Source: Rhabdornis inornatus (taxonomy: Eukaryota > Chordata > Aves > Passeriformes > Rhabdornithidae). From it: DNA of 64,000 nucleotides. A program made the translations under genes and the position numbers. Below the pieces are notes generated by a model. The model had not been told where the DNA came from, did no database searches, and was given only the letters and a program-made list of their open reading frames with translations. Positions 22,301 to 37,300 of the stretch are shown in pieces. Each line of letters starts with the position of its first letter. Position 1 is the first letter of the stretch. The stretch lies in assembly GCA_013397075.1 (NCBI GenBank), contig VWZS01002574.1, positions 2,108,001-2,172,000 on the forward strand, written 5' to 3'.

Positions 22301-25300
22301 AAAGTGCTAATTTATGTTGGGAATATACAAGTGAGGGTTTATTGCATAGGGTTATGCAGATAAGTGGCTTTTATGGAGGGAGGAGAGCTGCTGAGCCTCC
22401 TTGGACAGTGTGAGGGAACCTTGAACCTAGCTCTGGGAAGCAAAATGAGTTGTATTGTGGAGCTTGGTCAGCAGAGAGTTAATGAGGATGGGGAGCTGAA
22501 GGATGGGGATAGAGGACACTGTGTGATGGAGAAGTTTTGTTATATAAATGAGCTGCTTTTTGCTCATCCCAGCTCTGTTGAAATGCAGTGTGATGTTCTG
22601 ATGAGCAACAGGTTCTCTATGGGGAGCCTGGCACCTCATAAATATAAAATGCTTGTTTGTTCATTCAGTCCCTCATCCATTTATGCCAACTGCCTCTCAG
22701 CTTGAAAAATACCTACCTTTCTGCTAGCAAAGCTTGCAGGTGGAGAGGAGGCAGGAAAACAGAAGGGAGATTCACCAGGCTGTCTCCAGGCCACTAAAGG
22801 TCTTCTGAGCTGGAAATCTTCCTGGGCTGGGCTGAGGAGATTGCTGCAGGAAAGCCCAGGGCCACTGAGGCACCAGAGGAGTGTCTGGGAGTGCTGGGAG
22901 AGCAGGGTGGTGGTGGTGAGCCCGTGCCTGGCCTTGCTCTGCTGGTGTCTGGGCAGTTTCTCAGCCTGGCTCTCTGTGTCCCAGGGGTGAAGAACGCGGA
23001 CGAGGCGGAGCTGAGGCAGGTGGCCTCGGAGCCGCTGGAGCTCACCGTGTACAACGTGCTGGACTTCCCCCTGCTCAGCTCCCTGGTGGGCAAACTCACA
23101 CGGGTCCTGTGCACCAGGATCAAGGACAGGAGCCACAAGGAAGCCACAGGTGACGTGGGACCTGCTGGGTGAGGGCTGAGCTTCCTGCTGCACACCATCG
23201 CCCTTCCTCTTGGAGGATAAAATCACCTAATGACAGCAATTATCATTATAGGGAAAAGGGCCTTCCCTTCCCTCTTCCTTTATCATATGTGTGATAAATG
23301 TGTTGTAACCATTGGCTTTTCCGAGTTTCTTCCAACCAAAAAGAGGCAGAAAAAGCAGAATAACTAATATGAAAATATGCTAGGGGAAGTGTATGGGGTA
23401 AATGTGGAGGTAGGATGAGGAGATGACAAAACACCTAAACACTTTTTTTTTTTCTCCATTAAACTTTTAATGCTGGATCTCCAAGGCATTTTCACGTTCA
23501 AATCAAGCAGCCATTTCTTTCCTTTGCTGGGAAGCAGCTTGCATGATGAAGAGCATGAAGAACCACTCCAGATGTTAGCTTAGATCCTCAGGAGAAATAT
23601 CGTGTACATACTGCTATCTCTTTTTGCTCTAAGATTGACCTATGCAGGATGGGAACATCTAAATTTCAAACATACTTTTATTTTAATGATCTGCACATTC
23701 ATATAAATGAATTAATTTATTCTTATTGATTTGTATTTGACATAATTAGACATTTTACAAAGGTGAAAGCTAGGCTGAAGAAAAATGAGCTTCTCCAAAA
23801 AGAAACCAAAGTAATTTTTGCTTGTTAATTTTGGCAAATTTTTGTGATTGAGGAACACAGACTTGTGTTGAAGAATTATTTGCAACACCCAGCAAAATAC
23901 ACAGCCTGCTCTTTATGGAGTATTTATGTTCTCTGTACACCCAGTTTTAAAATATTTATTTCAGAGCAGTCTGGAACAGTTTCTATACTCTATAGGGAAC
24001 GAGACTGCAACTTGATTTGAAAAATGTCACTCATATTTATGAGCTGGAAAGTACGTTTGGAATAAGAAGTGCGAATATAAGAAAATAACTGTGTTTTTAA
24101 TTCCTAGGCAGCGCTGTGAAAGACACCCCTGTGAACACAGGTCCCCAGCTCAGCCCAACTGACCTGAAAATATCTGCTGTGACCTCCAAGAGCATGCACT
24201 TGGCCTGGAGCCCTCCTCTGAGACCACCAAAGAAATACAGGGTTGTGTATTATCCATCCAAGGGTGGGACCCCCAAAGAGGTGAGAGACCTGAGACTGCC
24301 ACAGCTTCCAGATGGTGGCTGGGAATTTAAGTAGGCTTGGGTGGACACAAAGAGAGGTGACATCAGTTAAGCCAGAGATGAAATTAGTGCACAGTGAATG
24401 TAAATGTGATGAGGTAACAGGGTGACAAGACAGAAGATGTGGATTTTTCTCTTAGCCAGGGTTATCCTCTCCCTAAATCTTGTGTATTGACTCAAAGAGG
24501 ACACTCAGGTACAGAGAGCTGTCCAAGGATACTCATCTGTGATGGATGTGATTTGAAAAATCAAATCCAAATTGTGGATGAGATTCCATTGATTTCAGTG
24601 AGAGAATGACTGGACTCTTGTGCTCAGTGTCTGCACAAATCCCAGGCTTAGAGGACAGGAATCCTTTTTGCCTCTCACCGCTGTTTTGGAGAGATTTTAG
24701 CTAGCACAAAGCACAGAGGGCAACTGGACTTCACGTTTCTGGACACAGATCTGCCACGGAGAAGCCACACTGGTCAGGGATGGCCAGTTCAGCCATTCCA
24801 TTGCTGAAGAGCAGCAGCACCTCCCTGCCTTGACAGCCGTGCCTTGTGCTTGCAGGTGGTTTTGGAGGGAGCAGAGTCCTCCCTACAGCTGTCCAACCTG
24901 ACCTCACACACGGAGTACGTGGTGGCAGTGGTCCCAGTGTACGACACCGCCCTGGGGGACGCGCTCAGAGGCGTCACCTCCACACGTGAGTGCAGGGAAT
25001 TGTGCTGATGGAAGGTGATGGAAGGGGAGCACAGCTCACTCTCTGACCATCTCAGACTGGAGCCTGCCTGTGTATTTCCACCTCAAGTTCAGCTCTCTTT
25101 ATCTCTGGAGATGCTCAGAACTCCACCAGACAAGACCCTTAGCAGCCTGTTCTTTGAGCAGCTGGTCGGGCCAGAGACTTCCAGGGGTCCTTTCCACCTT
25201 TCCTTCTGCAAAGCAGATTGTGGCAGTAACACACCCTGCTAGAAATATATTGCAACTCTTTGCTGTTTTTTTTTTAATCCATGGTCTCCAAGTGAATTAA

Positions 25301-28300
25301 ACTCTGTAACACAGATACTGTGTTAGACATGGGGTGAGTGCCCACCAGCTTGCAGTAGCTGTTGCAAAGCCAGGTGTCCCCTGGGTTTTGGGTTGTTTCA
25401 GACCTCACACACTGAAGTTACCTTTGTGCCTTATTTTTCTCTTTAGTGCCTTTGTCTTCCCCTCGCTCCCTGCGTGTCTCTGAGCTGAGCCACAACAGTC
25501 TGAGACTGAGCTGGAAAGCAGCCCAAGGAGCCACACACTACCTGGTGCTCTGCTCTGCAGCCCCTGACGGAGCAGAGGACTATACAACAGAGGTACAGTT
25601 TGTGACAATAGTGATAATATTGCTTTTTCTCTGTCTGGGCCGAGTTTAGTGCTAGCTCTAAGCTTTGGCAATTGGTATCGTGTGGTCAAAGAGAAAAAAG
25701 TATCAGAATTATTGCCCGAAACAGCTTTCTTAAAAGATTATTTTTTAATGGTTTGTCTTGAAATGATTTATAACTGTGAGGGTTTCATGTGGGAAATTAA
25801 GGCATGGGAGAGCTCTGGCTGCCTCCTGGGGCCCTGGAAACCAAGGCACTGAACTCACATCCCTGCAGCCCCAACTGTAATCACTGTATCCTTGAGGCTG
25901 TACATAAACATCTTGACTGTGTGTATCTTTAAATGTTAATTGAAAATGTGTTAGGGCGGACTTTGCTGACATCTGAAAACAGACCTACGACACTGCAGAT
26001 GAATAAAACACTGCTTGATGAACGGAAAGTCCTTAAAAACATATAAGAACCCTTTGTTGTGCATTTTAATGCCTTATCTGGAGTACCTGAGGATACTGGA
26101 GGCTGGGGATATGAATATGAATATGAGGATCTGAATTTTAAAAAAAACCAAAGTGAGTGGGGAGGAATTTATTGCCTCTTTGAATAAGATTCCCCCTTTG
26201 AATGCACAGCAATAGGGGCAATTACAGGATGGTTTTCAAAACAGAACAATTAATACTCTGCTTTCAGGGCATAATCATGGGATTTTTATAAGACTCAGAA
26301 CACTTGAAGCAACACCAATGTTCAAATTTGTATTTCAGCATACTAAAATATTTCCACAATTACCCGACCTACTCCCAGCAAGAGTGCAATGCTCCAGACC
26401 AATGGGATGTCTGCAAAACCAGCATTAAAATGTTCCCATCTTCTTATAAACTGTGCTCCAGTGGGTGCAGACTCCTCACTGTCCCTGTGGTGCCTTTCTG
26501 CTGGAGCAGAGCTGTGCCCATGCTGTGTTGGCAGCAGATGGCAGCAGCCCGGCTGCTCCTGCCAGAGCTTCCCAAGGGTCTGAGAAAAGCAGGATCACAG
26601 CTCTTGGATGCCCCCTGATCCAACCCAGAGCAGCATTTGGGTGTGACAGACTCAGGGCTCTGCAGAGCAGGGGCAGGAGGAGATGCTGTGCATCCCCAGC
26701 AGGTTTGCGGTCCCAGGGCAAGAGAGGCAGAGCACCTGCCCGGGTGGGGAAGAGGGTGGAGAAGAGGAGAATGAGGGAGGAGCTCTGCAGTTTCATCATG
26801 AGGAGAATGGAGGGGCAGCTCCCATCTCTGCTCTGTGTGAGCAGTGACAGGGCCCGAGGGAACAGCTGGAGCTGTGTCAGAGCAGGTTTAGTGGGATATC
26901 AGGAAAGGGTTCCTTACCGGGGGGGTGGCTGGGCACTGAACAGGCTCCCCAGGGAATGGTCACAGCACCAGGGTGACAGAGGGCAAAGGGAATTCATGCA
27001 ATGCTCTCTGGCAAATGGTGGGATTTTGGGGTTTTCCTGTTCAGGAGCAGGATTTGGATTGTGATGATCCTTGTCAGCCCCTTCCAGCTGGGGATATTCT
27101 GTGATACCGTGATTCTAAGAGCATTCTAGAGTGGAGATGTCACCTTAGTGTAACCAAAGGGTCCTTAGCCCATGTCTCTGTAAGGTCCTGTTGTCAAATA
27201 CCTTGGGAAGTGCCTTAGGTTACCCTAAAACCCCTCTCTGTTGGCAGGTGAAGGTGACCCAGCCCGAGGTGCTGCTGGAGGGGCTGTCCCCCAGCACTGG
27301 GTACTCTGTGGCAGTGTATGCCATGTATGGGGAAGATGCCAGTGATCCAGCCAGCATCCAGGAAACCACCTGTAAGTGCTGCTGCTGCTAACTGAGCTGT
27401 TATTAAACACTCAGGGCAGGAGAGAGGTGTTAAATGAGGTGCTTCCCATAGTGTGCATGTGACTTGTACACACGCTGCCTCTTTTCTGCTGGATCTGAAG
27501 CCAATATCGGTCCCCAAGGGGGTCTCTAATTGCGTAGTGAGCTGTGAGAAAAGAGTGGTGTTCCCCTGGTAACAAAGGACCCCTGAAAGAGGTGTTCCTT
27601 GAAGTCTTTCTTGTCTGGGGGGGGAAAGGCGATCATCTGTCTGTTTGCTCACCCAAACCTGCAGCAGCCCTTCATAACCCCCCAGAGATGCGTGTGGTAG
27701 TGAATAAAGGGAATATTGTCCTGCATAATGAAGGAGCCTCTTAGTTGAAGGTGGGATCACCCAAGAGCAGCAGGAGGCAGGGGACGGGAGGCATTTCCTT
27801 GGTGCAGCCTTGGGATGCTGTCACTAACTGTTGTTGCAGTGGCCTTGAGCCCCCCCAGGTACCTGAGCTTCTCGGAGCTCAGCCACGCGTCCGTGCGGGT
27901 CAGCTGGGAGCCCGCAGCCCCGGCCGTGCGCGCTCACCACCTCACCTACGTGTCTAGCAGAGGGGGCAACGCTGGGCAGGTGAGTCCCCAGGGCTGGGGG
28001 AGGAAAAGGGGCTTGGGAAGCTGGATAATGCCCTGTTCTCCTTCAGCTGTATGGTTCAGGGAGAGCCTGTGTGCTGGCAGAGTTTTCACTCTGAAATGGG
28101 CATTTTTGCTGCAGTTATCGCCACATGCTGACCCCTCTGCAGCTGTACCCTCTAGAATCACAGCATGGTTTGGGTTGGAAGACACATCCATAACCATCTA
28201 GTTCAACTCCCCTGCAGTGAGCAGGGACATCTTCAGCCAGAGCAGGTTGCTCAGATCCCCATCCAATCCGGCCTTGAATGTTTCCAGCGATGGGGCATCC

Positions 28301-31300
28301 ATCACCCCTCTGGGTAACCTGTGCCAGTCTTTTACCACCTTTTTTGTAAAAGTCTTCCTTATATCTCATCTGAATCTACCTCTTGTAGTTAAAAGCCCTT
28401 GTCCTACAGCAACAGGCCTTGCTAAAAATGTCTGTTCCTATCTTATAAGCTCCCTTTAAATACTGAAAGGCTGCAATAAAGTGCCTCTTTCTCCTCAGGC
28501 TGAACAAACCCAAGTGTCTCAGCCTGTCTCTTACAATACTCACACAACTCCCCCACTGCAGGTGGAAGTTCCTGGCACTGCAACATCCACTGTCCTGAGA
28601 CCTCTGTCCTCCCTCACGCAATACTTCATCAGTGTCAGATCTACATACGATGAAGGGGACTCCTTTCCCATTACTGGCAATGTCACCACCTGTAAGTAAG
28701 GAATGGAAACACTTCTGGTCTCAGTAAGAGGTGACAAAGTTGGTTTGTGCACCTCTGAACTCAGGTGTTTTGAAGACTGGCCCCAGCAGCTCGTGGCCAA
28801 AACCCTTGCAAAGAGCACAGATGGCTGCTGTTCTTTGTGTGTGGGATATGTCCAACTGTGTTATGCTCAAAATCAGGTGGAAGGATAAAGAAAAGAAGCA
28901 AATAAAGAAAAGCATGATGTATCACTAACCCCTGCATCTTTGGGAGCCCTCCTAGCCTTGTTCCCTTTACAAAACCAATGATACGTGTGCTCTCCATAAA
29001 CGAGATAACCTGTCTTAATTAGGGCTCTAAAAATAATTTCGCCCTGTCTGTGCTGATGACTGTTGTCATATGGGTCTGAAGAAGCGACAGACAGGCTGGT
29101 CTCAGACATCTGTTTGGTTGTGCTTTGCTCCCCAGCCATCTGCTCCCCACCTTGGCTGTGACAGGGCGCTGTCAGAGCCTCACTGCACTGCTGTTCCTTG
29201 TCTTCCCCCAGTGAAGGTGCCCCCTCCCCGTGCTCTGAAGGTCACTGAGCTCTCCGGGAGCAGCCTCCGCCTGCAGTGGGAAGCTGTCGCTGCCTCGGAT
29301 GTGGTTGTCTATCAGATCAAGTGGAGCACAGCCAGTGGAGAGAAGCCTCAGGAGGTATGAGCCCACACACAGCTCTGGGAAGGCTGGGCTGGCTCTGAAC
29401 TCACCTGCCCCAGTGGCACAGAGCTGTGTCAAACTATTCAGGGAAATGCACTCCAGCAGTTGAACATTTCAGCAGGATCCCTCCTTGATCCTCCTTGAGG
29501 GCTGGAAGCAGGAGGGACAGCAGGGCAGAGTCCTACAGGCTATGGGAAGATTGCAGAAGTGTTCTGGGAAACCTCAAGGATGAAATGTAATAGGGACAAG
29601 CAGAAAGTATTAAGCTTAGGCAGGAATAATTAACCACAGGTATACAGGATGTAGAACAAATGGCTAAGAAGCAATTCAGTAGAAAAAGATCTGGGGTTGC
29701 AGAGGATCACCAGCCCCAAATGTCAAGATGCTGTGGATAAGATACTCAAGTATTTATAGCTGGAGGTATTGCTTTCAAGAAGGTGAAGGATTTTCTCTTC
29801 TCCTCAGTGCTAGGAAGCACTGATACTTTTGGGATACTGCTCTTTGGGAAGGATGAAGTCCAAGTGAGGAGCACACAGAGGAGAATGACCAGAACAGAGC
29901 TGGTGCTGGAGGGCCAGGGATGGACCAGGTGCCCTTGTCCATCTAAAACCCCTGTTTTCAGTAGGAGGCCAAACAGCAGTTTAAATGGAGGCCTAATAAA
30001 CAAGTCTCTCCTGCAATGAGTGAGACCAAACATGTTCCGTTTGGGCTGGAACAGACGGGTTCTGGAGCTCCCCTGAAGCTGGAAACTCAGCAAAGGGATT
30101 CTGTGCTCTGGGCAGGCACTGCCTTGTGTCAGAGCTCTGTGTGGTGGTGCTGAAGGAGCTGCTGATTATAACTGGGCTGCCATGCACAGGCATCTGCTCT
30201 GCATTCTTCAGGGCTCGAATTTTGCCTTTGCTTACACGTGTGCAACCCCAAACTTTGGCCCCAAAGCCCGGTGCTCACTCATTTGTGCCCACAGACAATC
30301 TGTGAGCCAGGCACTGGGGTGGCATGAGCCAGTCTGGGGATGCCTGGCAGTGGCACTGACTCATTCCCTCCCTGCTGCAGCTGTCCCTGGCTGGAAATGT
30401 GGCCACTGCTGTCCTGCCTGGCCTGCAGAAGAACACTGACTACAAAATATCCATCTGGGCCTACTACAAAGATGGGGCTCGAAGTGACACCGTGTCTGTT
30501 CACCACAGGACCAGTAAGTGACCAGTGCTGGGACCCACAGCCAGGGATGACAAACAGGGCATGGGATGTCTCACAGCCCAGCACACACCTGCAGCTCAGA
30601 CTGGTCACAGCTCTGGAAACCCAAACCCAAATGTCTGAAAAAAGCTAGAGATATTTAGGCTCCTGTCTGAAAATGTTCTCAGTCTGTCCTGAGAACAAGG
30701 GGATGGACAATCACATCAGGCTGGTGCAGTTTAGAGGCAACTTGTAATCCTTGCACATGTTCCATTTAGAATACATTTCATCCCTCCCCTGCTTCAGTGT
30801 AGTGCATGGGTGGAAACGAATTCTGAGGGTGTTCAGATGAACATGTCACTGCCTAAGGAATAGTTCTTGTTAATAAAATACTGCCTGTAAAGAGGGTGAG
30901 GATTTCCTGAGCTATGTCACCGCTGAGCTGTGCCCCACTGGGGGCACTTACAAATATGGGAGGGAATCCTGCAGGCACACTCTGCCTTGGAAGCATTATC
31001 TAAATCTGCCTTTGTACAGGCAGGATATGAGGTTAAAAAGTGGCACTCCCAGAGGTCCTAGTAATTAATATTGCCTGTAAAATTACTTTGTTGGAAGTGA
31101 ATGGAACACAATCCCTTCAACACCAGCAGTCCTCCCTCCTCTCTCAGATCTCATCCTCCTCTGCAGAATAAACCCATTTAGGGTGATGTTGAGCTGATGA
31201 AACTTGAAGTAAATGGTAATCTTGGAATAAGAAGCTCAGGTTTTATTAATAATAAATAATAAAAACATTTTTTATAGGAAGCTACCCCAGGCAAGTACCT

Positions 31301-34300
31301 TGGAGCTGCATACTGACAAAAGAAAGAAAAAAAAAAAAGCAAGCATCCTACTGATATATGTTGATGAGGACAATTAGAGCTGTTTGGAGGGTGTAGGAAA
31401 ATTAATTACTGTATTTTAAGCTATGAATTATGAAATGTCAGAGGAGCTCCCTCAGCCCAACAAAACACGTGGCAGTGCCCTTTTAGGCACATTTGCACGA
31501 GCCAGTCCTTGCTGCTGCTGGCACCCCATCAGGACAGGGAAAGTAATTTGATTTCTGCTTGTCAGCTTCTGTCCTTGTGCAGGACAGGAACTGGAAATTG
31601 TCAGGCTCTGCCTTCTGCATGAAGAAAATAAAATTCTCCAGGAATCCAGGTGTGCAGCTGGGCAGCCAACACAAGGTTCAGTGCTGCTGGTCCCTTTGCA
31701 GGAGCAGTCAGGACACTGCCACACTCCTCCCAGCCAATCTTTGAATGTTTTGATGCTGATTCTTTTCTACTGTTTAAAGTAAGAAGTGCCCACGGAGGAG
31801 AAGTGGCACAGAAGGGGTGGTTGGTGATTTCCAGTGCTGCTCTGGGGCAGGTCGGGGGAAACTTGGGGATGCCAGAAAATTGCTGAAGACTTGTGCAATG
31901 AATGTATGGGATGATGTGGCATTAGGCAGGACCCTGGGAAATCCTGGGATATGTTTATATTTCAAATCTTCAGTGTTTCAAGCAAAAACTGCCACCTTGT
32001 GCTGTGCCTGGTCAGGATGTCCAGTGGTGTTGGCCTACCCTCAGAGCTCGTGGACAGTAACTCATTCAGACACAGCATGGAAATCTCTGATGTTATCTGA
32101 AAACCCAGACCCCTTGGTCTGATTTTTGAGCCCTCTCCCCCTTAATTTTCATTATAAAATGGAATTCTGAGGGCTGAAACAGTGATGAAAGCTCTTTGGT
32201 TCTCCTCAGGAAGGCAGACTTTGGGTTGCAATGTGGTGAAGAGCATTGATCAGGCTGTGCTGAACAATACCAAAAGTGTGTGCTAGAGGAGGTTGTGGGA
32301 AGGAGGAAGTGCTTTCTTTTGTTTTCATCATCACTTTTCTCTTTTTCTCTCTTGGCAACATCCCTTGATATAAGGATAGGTCAAGTCATGAAGTTTTTTC
32401 TTAAAAATGCCTTGGTAGAATTTCTAAGAAGTGCTGAAGTTTAAGGGCGATGACTGAAGTGAAACTCAGCAGAAACTGGTAACACAAGATTCTCTCCCTG
32501 TCCTTCAGCCTCCCTGGAATACTTTCTTCTTTGAAGGTCAAGGGAAAAAATTGCCAGGTCAGAGCAATGCTCTTTGCCTCTGGTTTTGTGAAATGGAACC
32601 AAGTTCCTCCCCTGGGGTCAGGTAAAAACACCAGGTTAATTTTATTCAGGGCCGGTAATGTCTCTTGTCTCACCTGAAACACCCATTTTGAGGCCAAATG
32701 GGTTACATTCATGGGACCCTGCAGATACCAGTTTCTCACAAAACACAAGTCACCAGAAACATCCACAAAATACAGGTCATCCTCTTATAAAAACCAACAG
32801 CACTCATCACTGTGATGTGTCATTTGGAAGGACTGGGATGAAGTTACTCATCTTTCTGGTGGGAAAAAAAGTTGTTTCAAAGTTATGGTTTGAGATTTGT
32901 CATTTTATGAACTCAAAATCAGTGAGTAGCTTTAGCTGGAAAAGAAAATTCGGAGACAATGATATGGTGCAGGTCCCTTCTTGTCTTGGAGAAATTGGAT
33001 TTTTAAGCGTTCTTTGTTTTGACTAGGGGAGAGAAAAAAGTTTGGGATTATTTTTCAGTAACCCAGTTAGCAAACTTTTCCCTGCAGACTTCACAAGAGG
33101 CAGAGCAGGAACAAAAGCATGCTGATGTATTTCCCACAGACAACAAAATTGTCAAAGTGTGCTGCTTAGCCATGGTTCTGATGTTTCTTTTTTTCTCTCT
33201 GTTTAGACTGAATTCTCATTTGAGTTGAGCTCTCCTTTCAGTCTGTTTTATAAATTGTCAAGTGTAGCAAAGTCCTTATCCTTGACCAAAGGCTTTCACA
33301 GTGATCACTTGTCCTACTAATAAACAACCTTAGTGGCACTTCAAAGCCATGAAAACCTTCCAAGCCAGCTCAGGGGAGTGCAGATGATGCTTTCCTGAGA
33401 GGAATCTGCTGGGACATAGAGGTGCTGCTGAATGGTGATCCTTGGAAAATGCTGGAAGGGGTGGCTTTGGTCCTGCTGAGAATCAGACAAGGAATTTCTT
33501 TTGTACTGAGGGAAAGTTCTTTCATCCAGGCTGGGGAAAAAGAACTTGAACAAAAGAAGAGAGTCTTGAAGAACAAGGAGGGGGCAGTTTGGATGGGAGC
33601 TGCTGCTGAAACTGGGCTGAGCCACCCAAAATGCTTGTGTGCCCTGCTCCTCCAGCTAAACTGTGGGGAAATCTCTTTATCCAGCTCCTCAGTGATCTCT
33701 TCCTAGCAGAGTAAGCATGGCAAATAGAAGAGATTGAAATGTGGGAATGAAGCTTCAACCCACAGCAGGAAAAAACACGGCTTGTAGTTAATATAAAATA
33801 ATCATTGCAGGTGAGCATTCTGATGGAGTGGAGCCCAGGGTTTTATTCTTATTTAAGTATTTGTGTGCCTGTGGTGCTGGTTAGGCTTGAGAGCACACAG
33901 GGATTGCTCCTGTGGAGGAGCAGAGGTTGAAGAGGTAAACAAAGACACAGATGGTGGCAGAGATGCTTTTATCCTCCAGGGCAGCTTCAGGAGGTGGCCT
34001 GTCCCCTGTCTGTCACATCCATGCCATCAAATTCTGCCAGGCCTGAGGGCTTTCCAGAATAAACCTGGCTCTAAGGACTTCCCCTAACTCTCTCTTTCAA
34101 GTTCACTTAAGCAGCGTCCCTTTACTTCAGGTGAAGGAAATAGCCAGTGCAGGCAGCAAAGATAGATCACTGACTAATAGAAGTGCTGCTGAAGTGACTT
34201 TATTCCCACTCTTGTTTTCTTCTCTGCTTTACCTCGTGGTGGTGCACAGCAACAGCCTCCAGCCTGATTCAGCTGCTGCAATCTTGCTTCAGCCTCAGTA

Positions 34301-37300
34301 AAATAAGCTCATCTTATAAACAAAAGGGAAGGAGGATCAATGAAGATGCAAATGATCTTCACTCAACGTGTGCTTTAAGGTCACCCCAGGCTTTGCTGGG
34401 TGGGCAAAACATCCTTACAGGAAAACTGCAGAATAAAAACCTCATCACCTGGGTGTGTTCCTTTGACTGTCTTTAGGGCTCAACCATCATTTTTAGTGTC
34501 TTCTGAATAAATTCTTCTTTTTTCTTTGCCCAGAATTTCTGTGTTTTCACACCAGCATGTGTTTAAGGACAGACATATGCTTTTATGCTTGGAAACAAGC
34601 CTCAGGAGCAGATGACCCCATGTTCTCAAGCCTCTTTTTGAACTGATTTAGCCCCCTCTGCCTTTCCCTTCCTCCCTCTCAACCTCTGCTCAGAGAAATC
34701 CCTCCAGCATAAGAGCCTCTGTCATCAGATGCAGTTTGCTGCACAGCAGGACCCCAGGGAAAGAAATGCATTTATGTAATTAAAAATTGCTCATCTTTGG
34801 TCTCTGGCAAAGTCTTTTCTGGTTGTCTGGCTCATCCCATCGCCTGTTTGGAATCTATCCATCCGTCCATCCGTCCATCCGTCCATCCATCCATCCCAGG
34901 ACAGGGCCAGAGAGGAGAGGGTAGCCCAGGTACTCCGTGTGACCCATTCCAGAGCTGTGGGTGTTGGTGTCAGAAGCTCTAGACAGAACTCTGGTGTGCG
35001 GGATGCTCTGGGATTTTTTTTTTTTTTAAGAGTAATTTTAAAACAGAAAAAGCTGAGAAATATTAGAAATTATGACAAATTAACTCTGATGTGTGATCCA
35101 GGTTTAATTGCCAGCAAAGCTGTTTGTCCAGTTTGATGAAATTCAATCCCAATTCGAGCACCCTTGGTGTTTGTCCATGATGTGTACAAAGGGCCTCTTT
35201 GCCTGGTGCTTCCAGGATGCTTTCACATTTCCAAGGATTTTTCCCATGTCATAGGCTTGGAATTGCTGAATGCTTGAGTTGTGGTGTGTTGTACTTGGGC
35301 AATCCTCATCCCTCCAGAGTCTATTTTCCCTCTTGCCTGGTGTCCAGGGTGCCTGTGTCTGCTCTGGGTGTTGGTTACCTGCACAGCAGGGCGCTGAGGT
35401 GTTCAGAAATGGGCCTGGAAGCAAACACTGCTGGCTCCATTTCCAGAGATTCCTCCCTGCTTTATGTGCTGCTCACCTTCCATCCCTGTCACAGATTCCC
35501 GCAGCCCACCCACCAACCTCTTCATCAGCTCTGAGACCCCCAGCAGCCTCCAGGTGCACTGGACCCCTCCTGATGGCCGTGTTCAGCACTACAAAATCAC
35601 CTACAGCCCTGTTTCTGATGCTGCTGCCCAGCAAACTGTGAGTGCCCAGCTCCTCTGTAGGGGACAGAATGACCAGAGGGACTCTGCTCACTCTGGTCAG
35701 GTTTGCCTTTAGGATAGCAGGGCTCAAAACCAAATCTCTTCTTGCTGATGTGTTGCTTTCTAAACAAAACTCCGAGACTCTTTTGTGATTAAGATAATTT
35801 TCTCCATCAAAGCCACTGATAACACAGCTTTCTCTACTCCCTGAACTGCGGAGGAAATTCTTGGAGGCAGAGGGGTGGGGGATAAACCTATTGCCCCTCT
35901 GGCTTAGGGAGGTTAAATATAATATTTTTAAAACATAGATTCCCTACTTAAGCAGCCCGGTTATCCTGTTATAAAGCACTTCTGCTGCATTTCCATGGGG
36001 AATACTGGGGACTTTAGATGGGAAAATGCTTTTTCCCTGGACATGGCTTGTCCAACAGCAACACACAGCAAAGCTTCCTTGGCTGAGCTGATCAGGAACG
36101 CTGCTCTGAGCCTCACACCCCTGGCGTCAGCCCCACCTAACTCAGGGCTGTGAGTGACAGCTGGAATGAGAACCCCAAACACTGGCATCTTTTTGTCCCC
36201 CCATTGTAGATCATGGCTCCTGGCAAAAGCAGCAGTGTGACCCTGCAGTCCCTGCTGCCTGATCGAGCCTACAAGGTGACAATTTCTGCCATCCACTACA
36301 CGGGAGAGAGCGAGAGCACGTCCACGACGGGACGGACAGGTACAGGCAGCAGCTGGAATGTGCAAATTCTCCACCACCCTCTGTCTGTCATCCTCAGGGC
36401 AACCTCTGCTGGGACAACAGTGGCCTCATTTGCACTGGACTCTGCCTGAGGCCAGGGTTTTGCTCAGCAATAGAATGCTAGCCTTGAAAAGTGAAAATCC
36501 TGCCCCAGTGTCTGTACTCCTGTGAGTTATTGACAATTCTGGGATGACAGCTGGCAGCCCTCTGGGTTTTGAGCATCACAATCTTGAATAACAGAGCTCA
36601 GGTATGGCCTCAAGTTGGGCCAGGAGAGGTTCAGGTTAGATATTAGGAAACATTTCTTGGCTGAAAAGGTGATTGAGTGTTGGAAAACGCTCCCCAGGGA
36701 AGTGGTAGAGTCACCATCCCTGGAAGTGTTAAAAAGCAAGCAGATGTGGCACTTCCCAATATGGTTGAGTGGACGTGGTGGTATTTGGTCAAAGGTTGCA
36801 CTTGATGATCTTTAAGATCTTTTCCAGCTTTATGATCCTATGATTGCTTTCTCTTTCAGCTCCAGTGCTGTCTAAATTCCCTTCCATCAGAGGATTCATC
36901 CCACCTAAAACAGAGGGTAAATCATCTCCTCTAAAGTCCTGCTTTGTTGTTGTTGGGTTGTAATTCAGTAGCAAACAGCCCAGTGTGGGCTCTGGAGCAG
37001 CAGGAGGGGTCCATCAGCTCTTGGCAGACGCCCTTGGGGACAATCCAAGGACAACCAGAAACCACAGAACTTCTTAACATCAGGCTCAGTAAAGAGACCA
37101 ACAGCATTTTAGAGGATTTCTGCACAACTTGGCCAAACTGTGGTGCAGGGAAGTGTGACATGTTTTAAATTAAAATTCCCTGTAAAGTCCCTTATTAAAT
37201 TTAATGAGCATATGCTCCCATAGCTGATAGAAAGCAAACTATGAAATGGATTAGTGAGAAATGTTGAATTAATGGGGTTATAAAATTTTTTTCATAAACA

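Noticed and set aside
30514..35494. Search for a seventh FN3 domain in the large intron
   Set aside because: No Trp and Tyr FN3 signature with fitting splice sites was found on the + strand.
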